Positions 1 through 11,755 are shown, counted from the first letter of the stretch. The stretch: 64,000 bases of DNA from Euryodendron excelsum (GCA_033060915.1 CM065389.1:12241501-12305500), one strand, 5' to 3'. A program made the numbers and translations. Notes: generated by a model from the sequence alone, not told the origin.

Positions 1-29
1 ATCTGAAACTAGTTTTTGGCTAAGATATT

Positions 30-355
30 TTATTTGGCCGTCCTGCCAGACTTAGGCAGAAAAAAGAGGATAAACACTTAGGTTTTTAATTTTTTGCCTT
101 CATTGGCCAACCTACCAAACTTAGGCGGGACTAAGTCAAGACACTTAGTTTTAATTTGTAATTTGTTGCCTCCATTGGCCGACCTGTTCGACTTAGGCAG
201 GAGCAAGTTTGTACGCTTGGTTTTTGTGCTCTTCATTATCTGACCTGCCAATAAGTTGAACAGGACCAAATTTTTACACTTGGTTTTTGTGGCCTTTATT
301 GGCCGACCTGCCAACAAGTTAGACAAGACTAAGTTTTTACACTTAGTTTTTGTGT
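30..355 (-). repeat. Tandem repeats of about 60-65 bp in the 3' region of the gypsy element
   Basis: About five diverged copies share a core resembling TTGGCCGACCTGCC, then an ACTTAGGCAGGA-like part, then a CACTTGGTTTTTGTG-like part. They begin near 30, 100, 170, 235 and 297. They lie between integrase and the expected 3' LTR, where Tat-lineage elements often carry tandem arrays. An 82-codon minus-strand frame across them is only a by-product of the repeat. Confidence 0.7.
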
Positions 356-584
356 TTGTCTCCCTTTAGTGCTTATTTTTTGGAATGGCATCAGATAGGT
401 AGATTTGTTTAATGACTTTTGATTTTATTAATAATGCAAAGCTTTTGAAGGAAAGAAAACATGTTGTTGTAAGTAGCTATATCCTCTGAGAGATACTCCT
501 ACTGATAAAATTTCTTAAGGTTGTTCGCATTCCAAGGTTAGGATAGTTGTTGTCCTTTTTCGATATTTTCTAGTTCTTATGCCC

Positions 585-1480
585 CCATACCGACTTACGA
601 CGAGACTCTATAGGGGCCCTCCTAGTTAGGGTTGAGCTTTCCGTCTACTGGATCCTTCGTTGTCCCCAATACTTTTCGCAACACTAAGTCTCCAAGGACA
701 AAGGTTCTTAGCTAAACCCGTTTGTTGTAGAAGCGGCTTAGCTGCTGGCGATAGCCGGTAAGTTTGATCAGGGTAGTCTCTCTCTTTGCTTCGATGAGGT
801 CGAGGTCTTTTGCCAAAGTCTAATCATTGAGGCTGGTGTCAAATGCTACCGATCTAATCGCAGGGAGTCCAGCCTCCAAAGGAATCACTACCTCCACCCC
901 ATATACCATTTAGAAAGGGGTCTCTCCAGTAGATCTCCTTGGAGTAGTTCTGTAAGACCATAGGACGCTGGGGAGTTTTTCTACCCATCTTCTCTTAGTT
1001 TTTTCCAGCCTCTTTTTAATCCCATTAAGCACAATTTTGTTTGAGATTTCGATTTGCCCGTTGCACTGTGGATAGGCCAGTGTTGAGTAGTAGTTCCTGA
1101 TCCCAAGCTCATCGCCTAATCCTCTAAACATATTGCCATCGAATTGGGTGTCATTGTCTGATACTAGTGCACGGGGTATGCCAAACCTTGTAATAATATT
1201 TCTCCTTATAAAATTTTTAGTGTCAACTTCTCTAATAATCGACAATGGTTCTATTTCCACCCAAGGGTTGGTGATAATTATGAGATCCTTGGCAGGTTGG
1301 TGAATTAGTGGTGAGAACTTCTGGCACTTCTCACATTTTAACACATATTTGGCAGCATCTTTCTGTATATAGGGACACCAATAGCCTTATGAGATAGCTC
1401 GGTGGGTGAGAGATCTCCCGCTGACATGGCTTCCACAAATCCTTTATGAATTTCAAACAAGATAGCCTGCACTTTGTCGA
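585..1480 (-). pseudogene. Integrase remnant lacking its first catalytic Asp segment
   Basis: From about 1480 the minus strand gives a degraded HHCC zinc region ending LKCEKCQKF. The core follows with GIPRALVSDNDTQFDG (second catalytic Asp), LAYPQCNGQIEISNK (Glu) and LWSYRTTPRRSTGETPF. The text jumps from a TNPW sequence straight to VEIEPL, where related integrases carry about 40 residues including the first catalytic Asp. That segment appears deleted. The C-terminal region continues in broken frame to about 585 and includes a K-LNPN-stop-EGPYRV piece equivalent to the GPY/F motif. Confidence 0.85.
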
Positions 1481-1651
1481 GGTGTACACAGTGTAGATAG
1501 GGACCAATAAAAGATCTTCTATACAGTTCCTTGGTGGGTGATAGCCAGTATTTTAACAACTTGTGCTTAACTCTCCTAGCCTCGTTCTTGTCTTCTGGCA
1601 GCTCGTCTTTGTCAAGATAAGAGATGATCGGGTCCATCTAGGATGTCCTAG

Positions 1652-1933
1652 CTATTCAATTGCCAGAGCTTGCATTTCTTCTTGAAATATGCTCGGGCTA
1701 AGTAGTGTCTCTGTATGGATTGTTCTATTTGATCCTACCTTTAGGGCTGCTGCAAGTGTTGCCAAGGCGTCAGCATGAGCATTGTTGTCGTGGCCTATCT
1801 GATGGAGCTTATATTTGTTGAACTTGTTGAGCAACTCTGTTACTTTTGTCAGGTACTGAGTCATTCTGTTATTCTTTGCCGCGTATTCACCCATGATCTG
1901 GTTACCCACCAACTGGAAATCTGAGTAGATCAC
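1652..1933 (-). pseudogene. Second (archaeal-type) RNase H domain remnant
   Basis: The frame reads IYSDFQLVGNQIMGEYAAKN, then a linker, then LHQIGHDNNAHADALATLA. This matches the C-terminal half of the extra RNase H found only in Tat-lineage Ty3 elements, with the conserved acidic residue in SDFQLV and the N-x-x-A-D-x-L-A tail. Upstream sequence to about 2100 looks like the N-terminal half in broken frames. Its position between RNase H and integrase supports the lineage call. Confidence 0.8.
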
Positions 1934-2327
1934 TATCTCGGCAATCTTTAGCTTTATAGCTCGGCGCAGGCCGACGATCAGAGCCTCATATTCTGACTAA
2001 TTATTTAAGGTAGTAAACTCCAGTTTTATAGCCTGCTCAAATGCCATGTCATCTGGCGTGATTAAGACTATGCCCGATCCTGCCCCCTATCATTGGATGC
2101 TCCATCGACGAAAAGCTTCCAATGATCAACAATCTCCCACAGCTCTAGGGGGGTCATAATTTGATCAGCATCATGTGTTTGATTGGCTTCTTGTGGCATC
2201 TGAACAGAAAACTCAACAATAAAGTCGGTAAGTACCTAACCTTTTATTGCCGATCTGGGTTGAAACTTGATGTCAAACTCCCTAGCTCCACCGTCCACTT
2301 TGCTAATTTGCTTAAGAAGTCTGCTCT

Positions 2328-2534
2328 TCAAAGGAGTGGCTTAAGATGATGATCTATGAGAACATTGATGGTATGGGCCCTAAAGTAGTGCACCAACTTG
2401 CATGATGCCATTACTAATGCTAGGGCCAGTTTTTCCAATGGTAGGTATCTACTCTTTGCCCCTAGAAGAGTTTTGCTAACGTAGTAAACTGGCCTCTGCT
2501 GCCTGTTTTGTTGACGGAGTAAAACGGCGCTCAC
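2328..2534 (-). pseudogene. RNase H domain remnant of pol
   Basis: The minus frame contains SAVLLRQQNRQQRPVYYVSK, GAKSRYLPLEKLALALV and INVLIDHHLKPLL. These correspond to the RNase H-like domain after RT in Ty3 elements. It is a fragment with stops on both sides. Confidence 0.85.
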
Positions 2535-2809
2535 TGCATGCTCTGATACTGCTAAGTATAGGAAAAGTTCCTGATGTTTGAGCGGCGTAGATAGTAACGG
2601 TGGTTGGGTCAGATATTTCTTCAGGTCAACAAGAGCCTGGTCATAGTCAAGGCTCCAGTTGAATCGCTCATGTTTTTTCAGAAGTTGAAAAAATGGTCGG
2701 CACTTATCTAAGATTGGCTGATGAACCGATTGAGAGCTGTTGTCATTCTAGTCAATTTCTAGACTTCTTTGATGTTCCTGGGGGCTTGGATGTTCTAGAT
2801 GGCACTAAT

Positions 2810-3517
2810 CTAATGCGAATCTACTTCAATCTCCCAGTGCGTGACCCAAAATCCAAGAAACTTTCTTGAGCTTACCTCGAATACACATTTAGAGGCAGCC
2901 AACCTCATCTTACAGTTTTTAAGGATGTCAAACACTCCCTTCAGACTGCCCAGGCATAGTTCGTCGACCTTACTTTTGACCATCATGTCATCAATATATA
3001 CTTCTACAGTGCTACTGATATGTTCCTTGAACATTTTAATAACCAATCTCTAATAGGTGGCACCGGCATTCTTCAAACCAAAAGGCATGACCTTGTAACA
3101 GAAGATGTCCCTTGGGGTGATGAAGGCAGTTTTCTCTTAGTCATCTTCATGGAGCGGGATCTATTGGTACCCGCAACAGGCATCCAAGAAGCTCATCTGT
3201 TCAAATACAGCTGTTATATCTACAAGCTGGACGATCTTTGGAAGAAGGAAAAGATCCTTGGGACATGTCTTGTTCAGGTTGGTGAAGTTGACACAAACCT
3301 TCCACTTGCCATTCTTCTTCTTCACCACTATTGTCTTGAATAATGAGTGTGGGTAGTAGACTTTCCTTATTGCCCCCGCTTCAAGGAGCCTATCAAGCTC
3401 TTCAATCACGACATTTACATATTGAGTAGTTGTTCTTCTTCCCTTATGGACCATAAGTCGACTCTGTGGGTCTACGTTAAGTCTATGGCAGGCTACTTTT
3501 AAGTCGATTCCTGGCAT
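2810..3517 (-). pseudogene. Ty3/gypsy reverse transcriptase remnant
   Basis: The frame 3517-3161 starts with MPGIDLKVACHRLNVDP and holds KKKNGKWKVCVNFTNLNKTCPKD and SFLDACCGYQ, the first RT blocks (canonical FLDAYSGYNQ). The frame 3046-2810 continues with VYIDDMMVKSK, which keeps the YIDD catalytic box, and FLGFWVTHWEIEV. A frameshift between 3161 and 3046 breaks the enzyme. Similarity to plant Tat RT is strong and order within pol is correct. Confidence 0.9.
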
Positions 3518-3699
3518 ATCGTATGTTGTTCAAGCGAAGATTTTAATATATTGTATCAGCAGATTTATCAACGATTTCTCCTCAATTTTGGACAAAGAAG
3601 TGCCAAGCACGAAGTACTTCTCCTTATCATGCCGATATATATGCACTTTCTTAAAGTCCTCAACGGCCTTGCTTTCTGGTAATAACCTGACATCGTCAA

Positions 3700-4140
3700 T
3701 CATGGGCGTATCAGCTGGAGCTCCATCATCTGAACCCTGCCTGTTTTTACCTTTGTGGCACATGCCATTAGGTAGCACTGCTTAGTTGCCACTTGGTCTT
3801 CTCTTATCTCTCGTACTCCTCCAAGGGTCGGGAAATGGATTAGCTGGTGATAGGAAGATGGTATGGCCTTCATGAGGTGCAACCATATCTGTCCCATGAT
3901 AAGGTTGTAGGGGGAGGGCACGTTGACCACTAGAGATTCTGTCTAGATAGTGATCGCGCCCATAGTTATGGGAATCGTTACCTTTCCCAACGGCCAGACT
4001 GAGTCGGAGCTAAATCTGATTAAAGGGTTCAAGGATGGTTGTAGATCGGAATTCTTCAATTGTAATTATTTGAAAAGGTCGTCGTGCATGACTTTGGAGG
4101 AGCTTCCCTAATCAACCAACATCCTTTTCACATCACAATC
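3700..4140 (-). pseudogene. Retroviral-type aspartic protease remnant
   Basis: The downstream half (3930-3700, minus) carries YNLIMGQIWLHLMKAIPSSY and GVREIREDQVATKQCYL, hallmarks of plant Ty3 proteases. Upstream on the same strand the active-site region reads V-D-stop-G-S-S. The position that should complete the catalytic D-T/S-G triad is a TAG codon at 4111-4113. The enzyme is therefore inactivated at its active site. It lies between gag and reverse transcriptase. Confidence 0.8.
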
Positions 4141-4436
4141 CCCTAATCATAGTGTTACCACCAATGCATCATTATAGGGCAGTTATAATCGGACCAAGTC
4201 ATCGTCAGTGAAGGTTATGGCCTCAGCACTTCTGCCGACCTTAGCCTTTTTATTTGGAGTCTCCAATTGCATTACCTCTCTGAAGTGCGCAGCCTTCTAA
4301 ATCTCGGCCCGGTATCTGTAGGGGTCTATCGCTGCCGACTCTGCTGATGCATAAAGGACATTGATTACCTGGGCAGGCTCTGCTCTGACTTTCTTCTGTA
4401 GGACGGCTTCCTATCTTGTCTGTTCTACCTCCCGTA

Positions 4437-5450
4437 TCATCTTCTCTCAGTCAATGTACTGGTCAAGATAGCCAGTTTTTGCCAATTCCTCCAAATGATT
4501 CTTAAGATTTTGGCAATTTTCTGTTTGATGCCCTTTTTTCCTGTGGTAAGAGTAGAACTTCCTCTGGTCCTGGGCAATTGAGTCTCTTCCCAACTCTGGG
4601 GGCCATTTGAAAAAGGGTTTATCCCGTATCTAAGACAGAATATTATAAATTGGGTCCTTGAAGACCATGTTGACCCCTTTTGTTGTTTTCCTGCCCCGAG
4701 TGTTATTATTCTCCTCATGTCTAGGCTTCTTACTTTCACGCTCATCTTTCTTCTCAGATTTCTCACTTATCTTCTCTTGTATCGACTAAGTAACATCTTC
4801 CTCCACCCGTGCAAACTGTTCGATCCTTAGCATCAGGTCTTGTATTCGGGTGACTGGTTTCTCCATGAGGGATTGCCTCAACCGATACTCCTTAGGGAGG
4901 CCGATCTTGAACTGTGCAACAACCAATTGTTCATTGCAATCTTCAATTTCATTGTTAGCCTCCCAATAGTGCATTGTATATACTCATAATCCCTCATCAT
5001 CTTTCTTTTGTAAGGTCAGTAAGTAGTCCACCTTCTTAGGTTGCTTGCTGTTTGCTATGAATTGGTTAGTAAACAGCTCAGCAAGTTATCTCCAGTTTGA
5101 AATTGATCTGGACGGAAGCTTGTCGAACCATCGTAGAGCCACCTCTCCTAGACTTGATGGAAAAGCTCGGCACATGAGGGGCTCATCCCCATTTCATAGT
5201 GCCATCATCTGCTTATAGTACCGAACATGGGTAATGGGATCTGTCTTCCCATCATAAGGAGTAAACTTCAGTGGGGTAAACTTCCTGGGAGGTCGGCGTG
5301 CCTCAATCTCTTCTACAAAGGGAGTGGAGGTAATCTGATCAAGGGCTCTCTTGGCTATATCTTGGGCTGTCTGACCAGTGGGATGCTTGTCCCAGTTGTC
5401 TAGCCGCTCATTCAACCACTTGTCCCAATCTTGCTACTTTGGATCGGCCC
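4437..5450 (-). pseudogene. gag (capsid-like) remnant of the Ty3/gypsy element
   Basis: Minus-strand frames at 5415-5194, 4974-4786 and 4766-4437 read as consecutive pieces of a plant Ty3 gag. The first contains PLKFTPYDGKTDPITHV followed by a YYKQMMAL stretch, typical of the retrotransposon gag domain. The second contains QFKIGLPKEYRLRQSLME. The pieces are separated by stops and frame changes, so no intact gag can be made. It lies between the primer-binding site and the protease, as expected. Confidence 0.8.
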
Positions 5451-6034
5451 TTGTCGGATCTCTTGCTAGTATTCAATTTCTCTAAGGCTACTGATCTTTC
5501 CGTCAGTCTGTGTAGTGTCCAATACTGGAAGCATAGCTGCCAGTCAAACGTGTGGCAAGGGGGCTCGTGTTTCTTGAATTCATCCTCCTCTTTCTATGCC
5601 GGTCTAGAGATCTGTTGGGTACTCGTTCATCTCTTCGGGCGATTGCCTCCCTTATAGCCTCGACCTAAGACTAGAGGTGAGCAATTTCTTTATCCCGTCG
5701 GCGAAGCTCCTAATCAGCATCTCGAGGTGCTACGTAACTAGGCAGATGGCTGCCGGAAGGCGAGGGATTCAAATTCCTGTGACAGTTTCTTCAGCAGTTC
5801 TCGTTTCTAACATATAGTGGAGCCCATCGTAGTTCCTCTGGTCTCCCCTGACGATTTCCACCAGGGACTCATATCTCTGATCTGATCATACATCCACTCG
5901 AAGTTCGTACTGAATCGTCATGATGACTTGATCGGTAAGTGTTGTCCTGACTACGGATGACATGGTTGTCTTAGCTCCCTATTGGTGGGATCGACTCCTC
6001 CTATAAGAAAGCTGGTATTCCTTGTTGTGTAAAC

Positions 6035-6055
6035 CTTCCCACAGACGACACCAAT
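6035..6055 (-). other. Primer-binding site of the Ty3/gypsy element
   Basis: Directly after the LTR on the minus strand comes ATTGGTGTCGTCTGTGGGAA. It resembles the TTGGCGCCGTCTGTGGGAA sequence seen in this position in many plant Tat-type elements. I did not identify the priming tRNA. Confidence 0.6.
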
Positions 6056-6551
6056 TGTTAGTGGGATTTTTAGGAAGGTCTGGTTGAACTCTTGAACCAA
6101 ATTGACAAGCACGAATAATCTGCAAGAGAAGAAGACAATGAGAATGTTTCGACCCTCTTTGGGGCGGAGGCACTTTGATGATTAAGTTAGCAAGCTTAAT
6201 CACAATGAATCGAACAAAGTATAGAGAGCTAGAACTTGAGAAAAACGTACCTTATACCTTAGTGGTATGGGGTATTTATAGTGTTCAGAATGCCATAATT
6301 CTATAAAAAAATTGCATTCTGTCTCCTCCTAGGATTCATTCACTTTTAAATGTTTGTTTAGTGTCTCAGTCCTTTTAGAAATAGACTTGCGTATACTTAA
6401 CCGATTTTAGTCTTTGCTGGATCTAGGCTAATTTTAACATTGTTGGGGCCTTCATCTGGGCATTGAAGAGTTTGGGCCTCCCCTGGTCAGTATCATGTTC
6501 TTAGTTGGGCCTGATCTATTATATTGGGCCTCATTATTTTGACCCATAACA
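6056..6551 (-). repeat. 5' LTR of the Ty3/gypsy element
   Basis: The minus strand starts TGTTATGGGTC at 6551 and ends CCCACTAACA at 6056, a TG...CA LTR of about 496 bp with matching TGTTA/TAACA ends. A TATA-like CTATAAATACCCC lies on the minus strand near 6268-6280. A tRNA-primer-like sequence follows directly below 6056. The boundaries rest on these end motifs because the second LTR is not in the window. Confidence 0.75.
6268..6280 (-). promoter_or_regulatory. TATA-like box in the 5' LTR
   Basis: Minus-strand CTATAAATACCCC lies about 215 bases before the LTR end, where an LTR promoter would sit. This is inferred from the motif and its position only. Confidence 0.4.
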
Positions 6552-7694
6552 ATCTTGCCCCCATGTTGTATAACATACTACCCATATTACCCTTAGCATC
6601 TTACAAAATTACAAATCTAACATACACAATTAAAATATCTCTTACCTTTAGAATTTCAGTTTACTCTTTATGTGCAATGATTAACTTGAAACTACAGCGC
6701 GTAAACAAAAATATAGTTCTATCATTATATTCATTTATAATTTCTTCTTGATGACATGTTGTTTGTGGCTGTGTTACCTAGACTCGAGTACCGCAGCGAG
6801 TGTGAACATGTGTCTAAGCTTCGAATTAATATAATTTTCATATTCAAAAATATTTAAACACGGCTAAATTTCATATTTTTTAATATTTTTTTTGTTTATT
6901 TAATATAAAATGATGTTTAGAAATTAGAATATAACATTTTATATGTAAAATAGAAGTTTTGTGCATACTTTTATGGTAAACTCAATTATTTATACGTGCT
7001 TGTAGAATACATGTCTAACTAGCCATGTAGGACACATATCTCATACTCTTGTTTGAGTGTTGAGTGTTCGACATAGGTATTTTACATATTTAAAAGTGTC
7101 CAAGTAACATAGGTTTGTGGTATTGAAATCATTTGGAGTCCATAGACCGATTTTTCTCTGTTATAGTATTGTCAAGAAAATAATAATATTAGATAAAAAC
7201 GTTAAAAAAATCTTTATGTCTGGATATTTGACTACAATTTTATCATACTGGATAACTTGAAGTCTAGGCCCAAAAATATCTCTAAGTATTAAAAACTAAT
7301 AATAAAAGAAAACTATGAAGCACTTTCAAAATATGCAGCTACCAAACATAATTTCACTTTAAAAGTGCTTTCCTTAAAAGGACTTTCTTGAAAATCCATC
7401 TGTAGGAAGTCCTTACTTTTTGCAAAAGCTATGCCAAACAAAGCCTAACTCTTCTTTTGAGAATAAAAAAAATGTGATTTTTTCAAAAAACTTAATCAGA
7501 ATAAAGTATATGTATGACATGGCAGCTTACGTGGCAAGAGGCTAAATAGACAAAAATGCCCTTCTAATTTCCCTTTCAAATTCCAGTCCTTGCATATTTC
7601 TTTTGCCCAGCACATGCAGTTGAATCACCAAAATTAATGGCGATACTTGAGACGTGGTCGCCAAAACCATGACCTAGGAGCCTCTACCAACACA

Positions 7695-7834
7695 TCATTT
7701 TATATAGAATAAAGTGGCGTGGTAGTAATAATTTTGTAATTAAAAATTATTATGGTGAGTATTTATTAAGCTTTTATTAAGATACATTATTTTGTATAGA
7801 ACTTTTGTATAAATTTTTTGTTTGTAGATTACCC
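7695..7834. mobile_element. Copy 1 of an AT-rich MITE-like family (AATAATGTTATACAAATAA ends)
   Basis: It contains the family core TTTTGTAATTAAAAATTATT, then ATGGTGAGTATTTATTAAG, then an ACATTATTTTGTATAGAAC segment, and ends with TTTTTTGTTTGTA. The same order recurs in at least five other places in the window. The left end is unclear. Confidence 0.55.
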
Positions 7835-8325
7835 TTACCAATATTTTAATGGAAAATAGTATATTTATTTTCATTTGACGTTAGAAGCGAAAATAGAGAG
7901 TTGTTATGAAGAGGGGGACTAGGGCAATGATAAGCATAGTGTGAATTTCGTTCCGACTAATGTATTATTTTTGTCTATGATATAGTATACATAGATATCG
8001 GTACATTTTAGTATACTATTTTGAATTTATCGTTACAGATGTAATATATTTAGGAAAATATCTATAGTTACATAAATGTAATATATTTACAAAAGTTAAT
8101 GTACATACTATGACATTACTTATACCAATTATTGTTTAATGTCAGACCATTTTAACATAAATATATCATGTGTAATATCCTCTTCTAACAAAAACAAAAT
8201 CAAAGCCATTATATTAATAAATAAATTAAATTTTAAATTATTTAACAACAAAAACAATGAAATTTTTTTATACATATATATACATATACAGAGAGAGCAG
8301 GTTAAGCGTAGTCATGTTAACATGG

Positions 8326-8328
<3 letters not shown>

Positions 8329-8359
<31 letters not shown>
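8329..8359. repeat. (GA)n microsatellite
   Basis: An uninterrupted GA dinucleotide run. The flanking text (GCAGGTTAAGC-AGT before, GCAAGTTAAGCATAGT after) is itself a short direct repeat of about 50 bp, so the microsatellite sits inside a small duplication. Confidence 0.9.
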
Positions 8360-8360
<1 letters not shown>

Positions 8361-8717
8361 AAGTTAAGCATAGTTGGGTTAACATGGTATAATATTTGAT
8401 CTCTAGGTAATGGTATATATAATCAAATATTAAACCGGTGAAAGTCATGGTTTTCAATTGATCTTATTTATTATGTTAAATGTCTTAGATATTTATGTGC
8501 AAATAAAGAACATTGATACGAATGCGGACTAATGGTTCCTCAATAGCATAGTTATCATAATCGAATCGAACATCAAAGCAATAAAGATAGCGATTCATGA
8601 TTCATTAGTCCAATTGATAATTCAATCAGTACAATCGTTGTTATAAATTTAAATATATTTTATTTATTTATAGTATTATGCCTTATATAATAAACGTGGA
8701 AGTAGGGAAATACAAAG

Positions 8718-8795
8718 AAAGGCGCAGTGGTTGTTGGTGATGTTTGCCACTTCAAGGTTCCATGTTCAAGTAACGTGGACCGGTTTATTACTCAA
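8718..8795 (+). mobile_element. Possible tRNA-derived SINE fragment
   Basis: A GCGCAGTGGTTG stretch resembles a pol III A box. About 35 bases later comes CATGTTCAAGT, resembling a B box. No poly-A tail or target duplication was found, so this is weak. Confidence 0.3.
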
Positions 8796-9759
8796 CCGGT
8801 ATACATGTTTGAATCGAACCGTTAGACCTTTCAATTCTCATTTAGACTGATTAAATTAATCGATTTGATCCAATTTAATTTTGATAACTATGCTTAATAA
8901 GCCAACTCTATATAGTCTATTTGAAAGTTGGAGGAAGAGAGGGAAAATTTTAAAATTTGCATCCCTTATTTGATTCTACTTAAGAGAGAAAAGGAAGGGA
9001 AAAGAAAAAAATACTTTTAAATCTCTCTCTCTCTCTTTTTTCCTTCCACTTTACTTTCATTTACTTTACAAAACTAAACATTAAAAAAATAATTTTTTTT
9101 ATTTTCTTTTTATTTTCTCTTTCTTTCCTTCTCTCAAGTTCCAAATAGGCTGTTAAATCATATATATATATATATATATATGTAAGCTGTGTTCTTGCCT
9201 ATATTTTGTCTTTCTCTTAGGGAGCGCTTAAGTAGCACTCTCTATATTCTTATACTTTTAAAATGTCATGTCACAGGGACAATGAAAATGCTTATCCTAT
9301 TAAGTTTCCTATTTGTTGCATAAGTCCTATTTTAAAAAGAATTATATGATATGAAGATATTTATTAATTATTTATAACATACATACATGTATAAGTTCTT
9401 TATTTAGGATTATACATAGAGATATGTATGAGTTTTTTATTTGAATATTGTATTTATTTCTACTAATTCAATTAAGTTTTTTTTATCTAAAAAAATCTAT
9501 TAAATTTTTTATTAAGTTGTCTATTGTATTTAATTTTTATTTAAAATAATAGTTGATATCGTGAATAGAAGTGTTTTTGTTTTTTTTAAACCACTTTATG
9601 ATTAATAAGATATATTTAGTTTATATATATCACGTAATAGAATTAACTTATTTATTGACGTTGTTTTTATGTATGATTTTGATTTTATAATTTTTTATGA
9701 TTTAATTATTTATAATATTTTTATTATGAATTTAAAGAATTGACACCTAGCGCTTTATT

Positions 9760-10200
9760 AAACTGATGAAGTGAGGGGTCAAACCATAGTTTCACGGAAA
9801 TTCACTTTGGGGGCGAAAACACATTTTTTCAAAAATGCGTTTTCAGAACGGGGACAAAACTTGTTTCAAAAATTTAGAGAAAAACGTTTCGAAAACGCGT
9901 GGAAAACGTTTCGAAAACTTCTTGAAAATATTTGAAAATTTGTAAAAAACTCTTTAGATACTTAACGGAAACTCTTGAGAAACGTTTGAGAAACTCTTGA
10001 AAAACGCTTCGAAAACATAAAATGTTAATTTTTAAACATTTTTTTCTTTAAGTTCTAACTATCTATGAAATTATTTGCATAGATTTTTACTAAATTTTCC
10101 AAATGTCTCTACTAAATTTCTCCAAAATTTCTACTAAATTTTTCAAAAGTCTCCACTAAATTTTTTAAAAGTCTTCTCTGAATTTCAAAAAAAAATTTTA
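9760..10200. repeat. Short-period iterated block with GAAAACGTTTC-like units
   Basis: Imperfect iterations such as CGTTTCGAAAAC, CTTCTTGAAAATATT and AACTCTTGAGAAACG recur every 10-15 bases. They are followed by CTAAATTTTTCAAAAGTCTC-like iterations to about 10200. Related text, partly in reverse orientation, occurs at 13550-13770 and 15290-15430. No coding capacity is visible. Confidence 0.5.
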
Positions 10201-10299
10201 ATAAATTTTTTAATCGTTTCTCTCTCTTTATTTTTCTTTATAATTTTTTATCACACTTTTTACTTTTATATTTTCCTAACGTATTTCGCTTTCGCTTTT

Positions 10300-11570
10300 C
10301 ATTTGGACAACTATAAGTCAGACAGTAATGGATGAGATAGGGAGACGGTGCTGTGACTCGATCTCATATATTAAAAACAGACGCATTGGAAATAACACAA
10401 TGCAATCTGAAGGAAAAAGTAGTCCCGGGGCCCACACAACCCGGGGCCCACACAATGTAAAACATCTGTTTAGGTGTACCATACTACAATGTTTCCCGTC
10501 AGATGCTGCCTCGGTTCCCGTTCTATAACAAGATATGTACGAAAAGATGATTGAAAATATTTTTAATTACAAAAATAGCCAATATCACCTCATTTGCTGC
10601 GAGATTTTGTACACAAATTTTATGAGTGTAGCATTTTCCTTTGATCTGTTGCCCGTACAGTCAAAAATGTTATCCGCAGGGGGCAATAAATGTATGCTGA
10701 CAACAATAAATTTATTTTATTGTCTATTTTTGTTTTTCATGTTTTATACTCTGTTTTTTATATAAAATAATAATAAAAAATATATATTTGATAAACCTAA
10801 AATTGTTATTTATCTTTTATTAAAAATATTTATTAATATCAATTGATTACGATGGTAATAGAGGAATAGTCTAAAATAGTGGAAGCTGGTGGCGGGAGGT
10901 GGCCGAGAGTCTTGGCAAGCGAAGTTGGCTGACGGCTAGAGGTGGTGGTAAGAAAAAAAGAGAGAAGACCTTAAAAAAAATAAAAATAAAAATAATAATA
11001 AAACACTTTTTTGTATTTTCAAATTTGTCCCAAGTATTATTTTTGTTTTTAAACATTTGAAAAATTAGAATTAAAAATAATTACAAAACACTGTTTTATG
11101 TTTTATTTTTAAAAAATTTAAAACAAAAACAAAAAGTGCTAACAAACTGGGGTCTCGTTTATTTTGAAGAAACATATATCTACATAAGAGTATTAATAAT
11201 TATGGTCGTAGATGACACCTCTACCCATGTCAAACTTCAATTTACCCTCCTCTTTTCCTAAGCTTCGACAGTTCAACCATACAGAGTGGGATTTTCTGCC
11301 AACAAAAATAAGAAGAAAATAAAACAATAAGCATCCAATTCAGGGCACCCACGTGCCTACTTTAATCAGTCCATCTGAATTTTCAGAAAAAACCAGAGAT
11401 GGTGGACAGGTGAAAGCAGTTGATGATCTGCCTGCAAATTCATGAAATTTCGGGAACTGGCCTTCGCTCAAAGGCACACAGACCAATCTGTTTTTATTTA
11501 CCCTACCCTGCATTATTACTGCAACTTCAAGTGGCACTATAAGAAAAAAAGTTATTTTCGGAATTTTTAA
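10300..11570. other. Intergenic spacer
   Basis: No gene recognised. It contains a 16-bp perfect tandem duplication, CCCGGGGCCCACACAA, at about 10424-10455 and otherwise AT-rich unique-looking sequence. Confidence 0.5.
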
Positions 11571-11573
11571 AAA

Positions 11574-11755
11574 GAATAATATTATACAAATAAATAAAAT
11601 TTATATAAAATTTATTATTAAAATAATGTAATTGTATAATAGTTATTTACTTTAAAATAAAATACTTATCATGATACTTCTTAATTACAAAAATATTATT
11701 ACCACATTATTCTAGTGAATTTTTCTATACAATTTTTTTAAAAGAATAGTATTTT
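11574..11755 (-). mobile_element. Copy 2 of the AATAATGTTATACAAATAA MITE-like family
   Basis: The left end reads GAATAATATTATACAAATAA. The interior, read on the minus strand, has the family core (TAATTAAGAAGTATCATGAT then AAGTATTTTATTTTAAAGTA). The right end is TTCTATACAATTTTTTTAAA followed by AGAATAGTATT. About 180 bp, nearly complete. Confidence 0.6.

Larger units (their letters stand above)
1..6551 (-). mobile_element. Decayed Ty3/gypsy Tat-lineage LTR retrotransposon (partial, 3' LTR off window)
   Basis: Reading the minus strand from 6551 downward gives a 5' LTR (6551-6056), a primer-binding site, gag (about 5450-4430), protease (about 4120-3700), reverse transcriptase (about 3520-2810), RNase H (2534-2328), a second RNase H-like domain (1933-1652), integrase (about 1480-585) and a tandem-repeat 3' region (355-30). 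Placing an extra archaeal-type RNase H between RNase H and integrase is characteristic of the Tat lineage (Ogre/Retand type). The polyprotein frame is broken many times by stops and shifts, so the copy is dead. The 3' LTR must lie left of base 1, so its target duplication cannot be checked. Confidence 0.9.
6552..10300. other. AT-rich intergenic spacer
   Basis: No gene is visible. The stretch holds one MITE copy (7695-7834), a (GA)n microsatellite at about 8329-8359 preceded by a related GA tract at 8290, a (TA)n at about 9160-9182, a possible SINE fragment near 8718-8790, and a MITE-like block near 7310-7450 ending in CCAAACAAAGCCTAA. The last 440 bases carry iterated GAAAACGTTTC-like motifs, described separately. 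Confidence 0.6.

Noticed and set aside
78..326. 82-codon minus-strand frame
   Set aside because: It runs through the tandem repeats of the gypsy 3' region and translates to repeated peptides.
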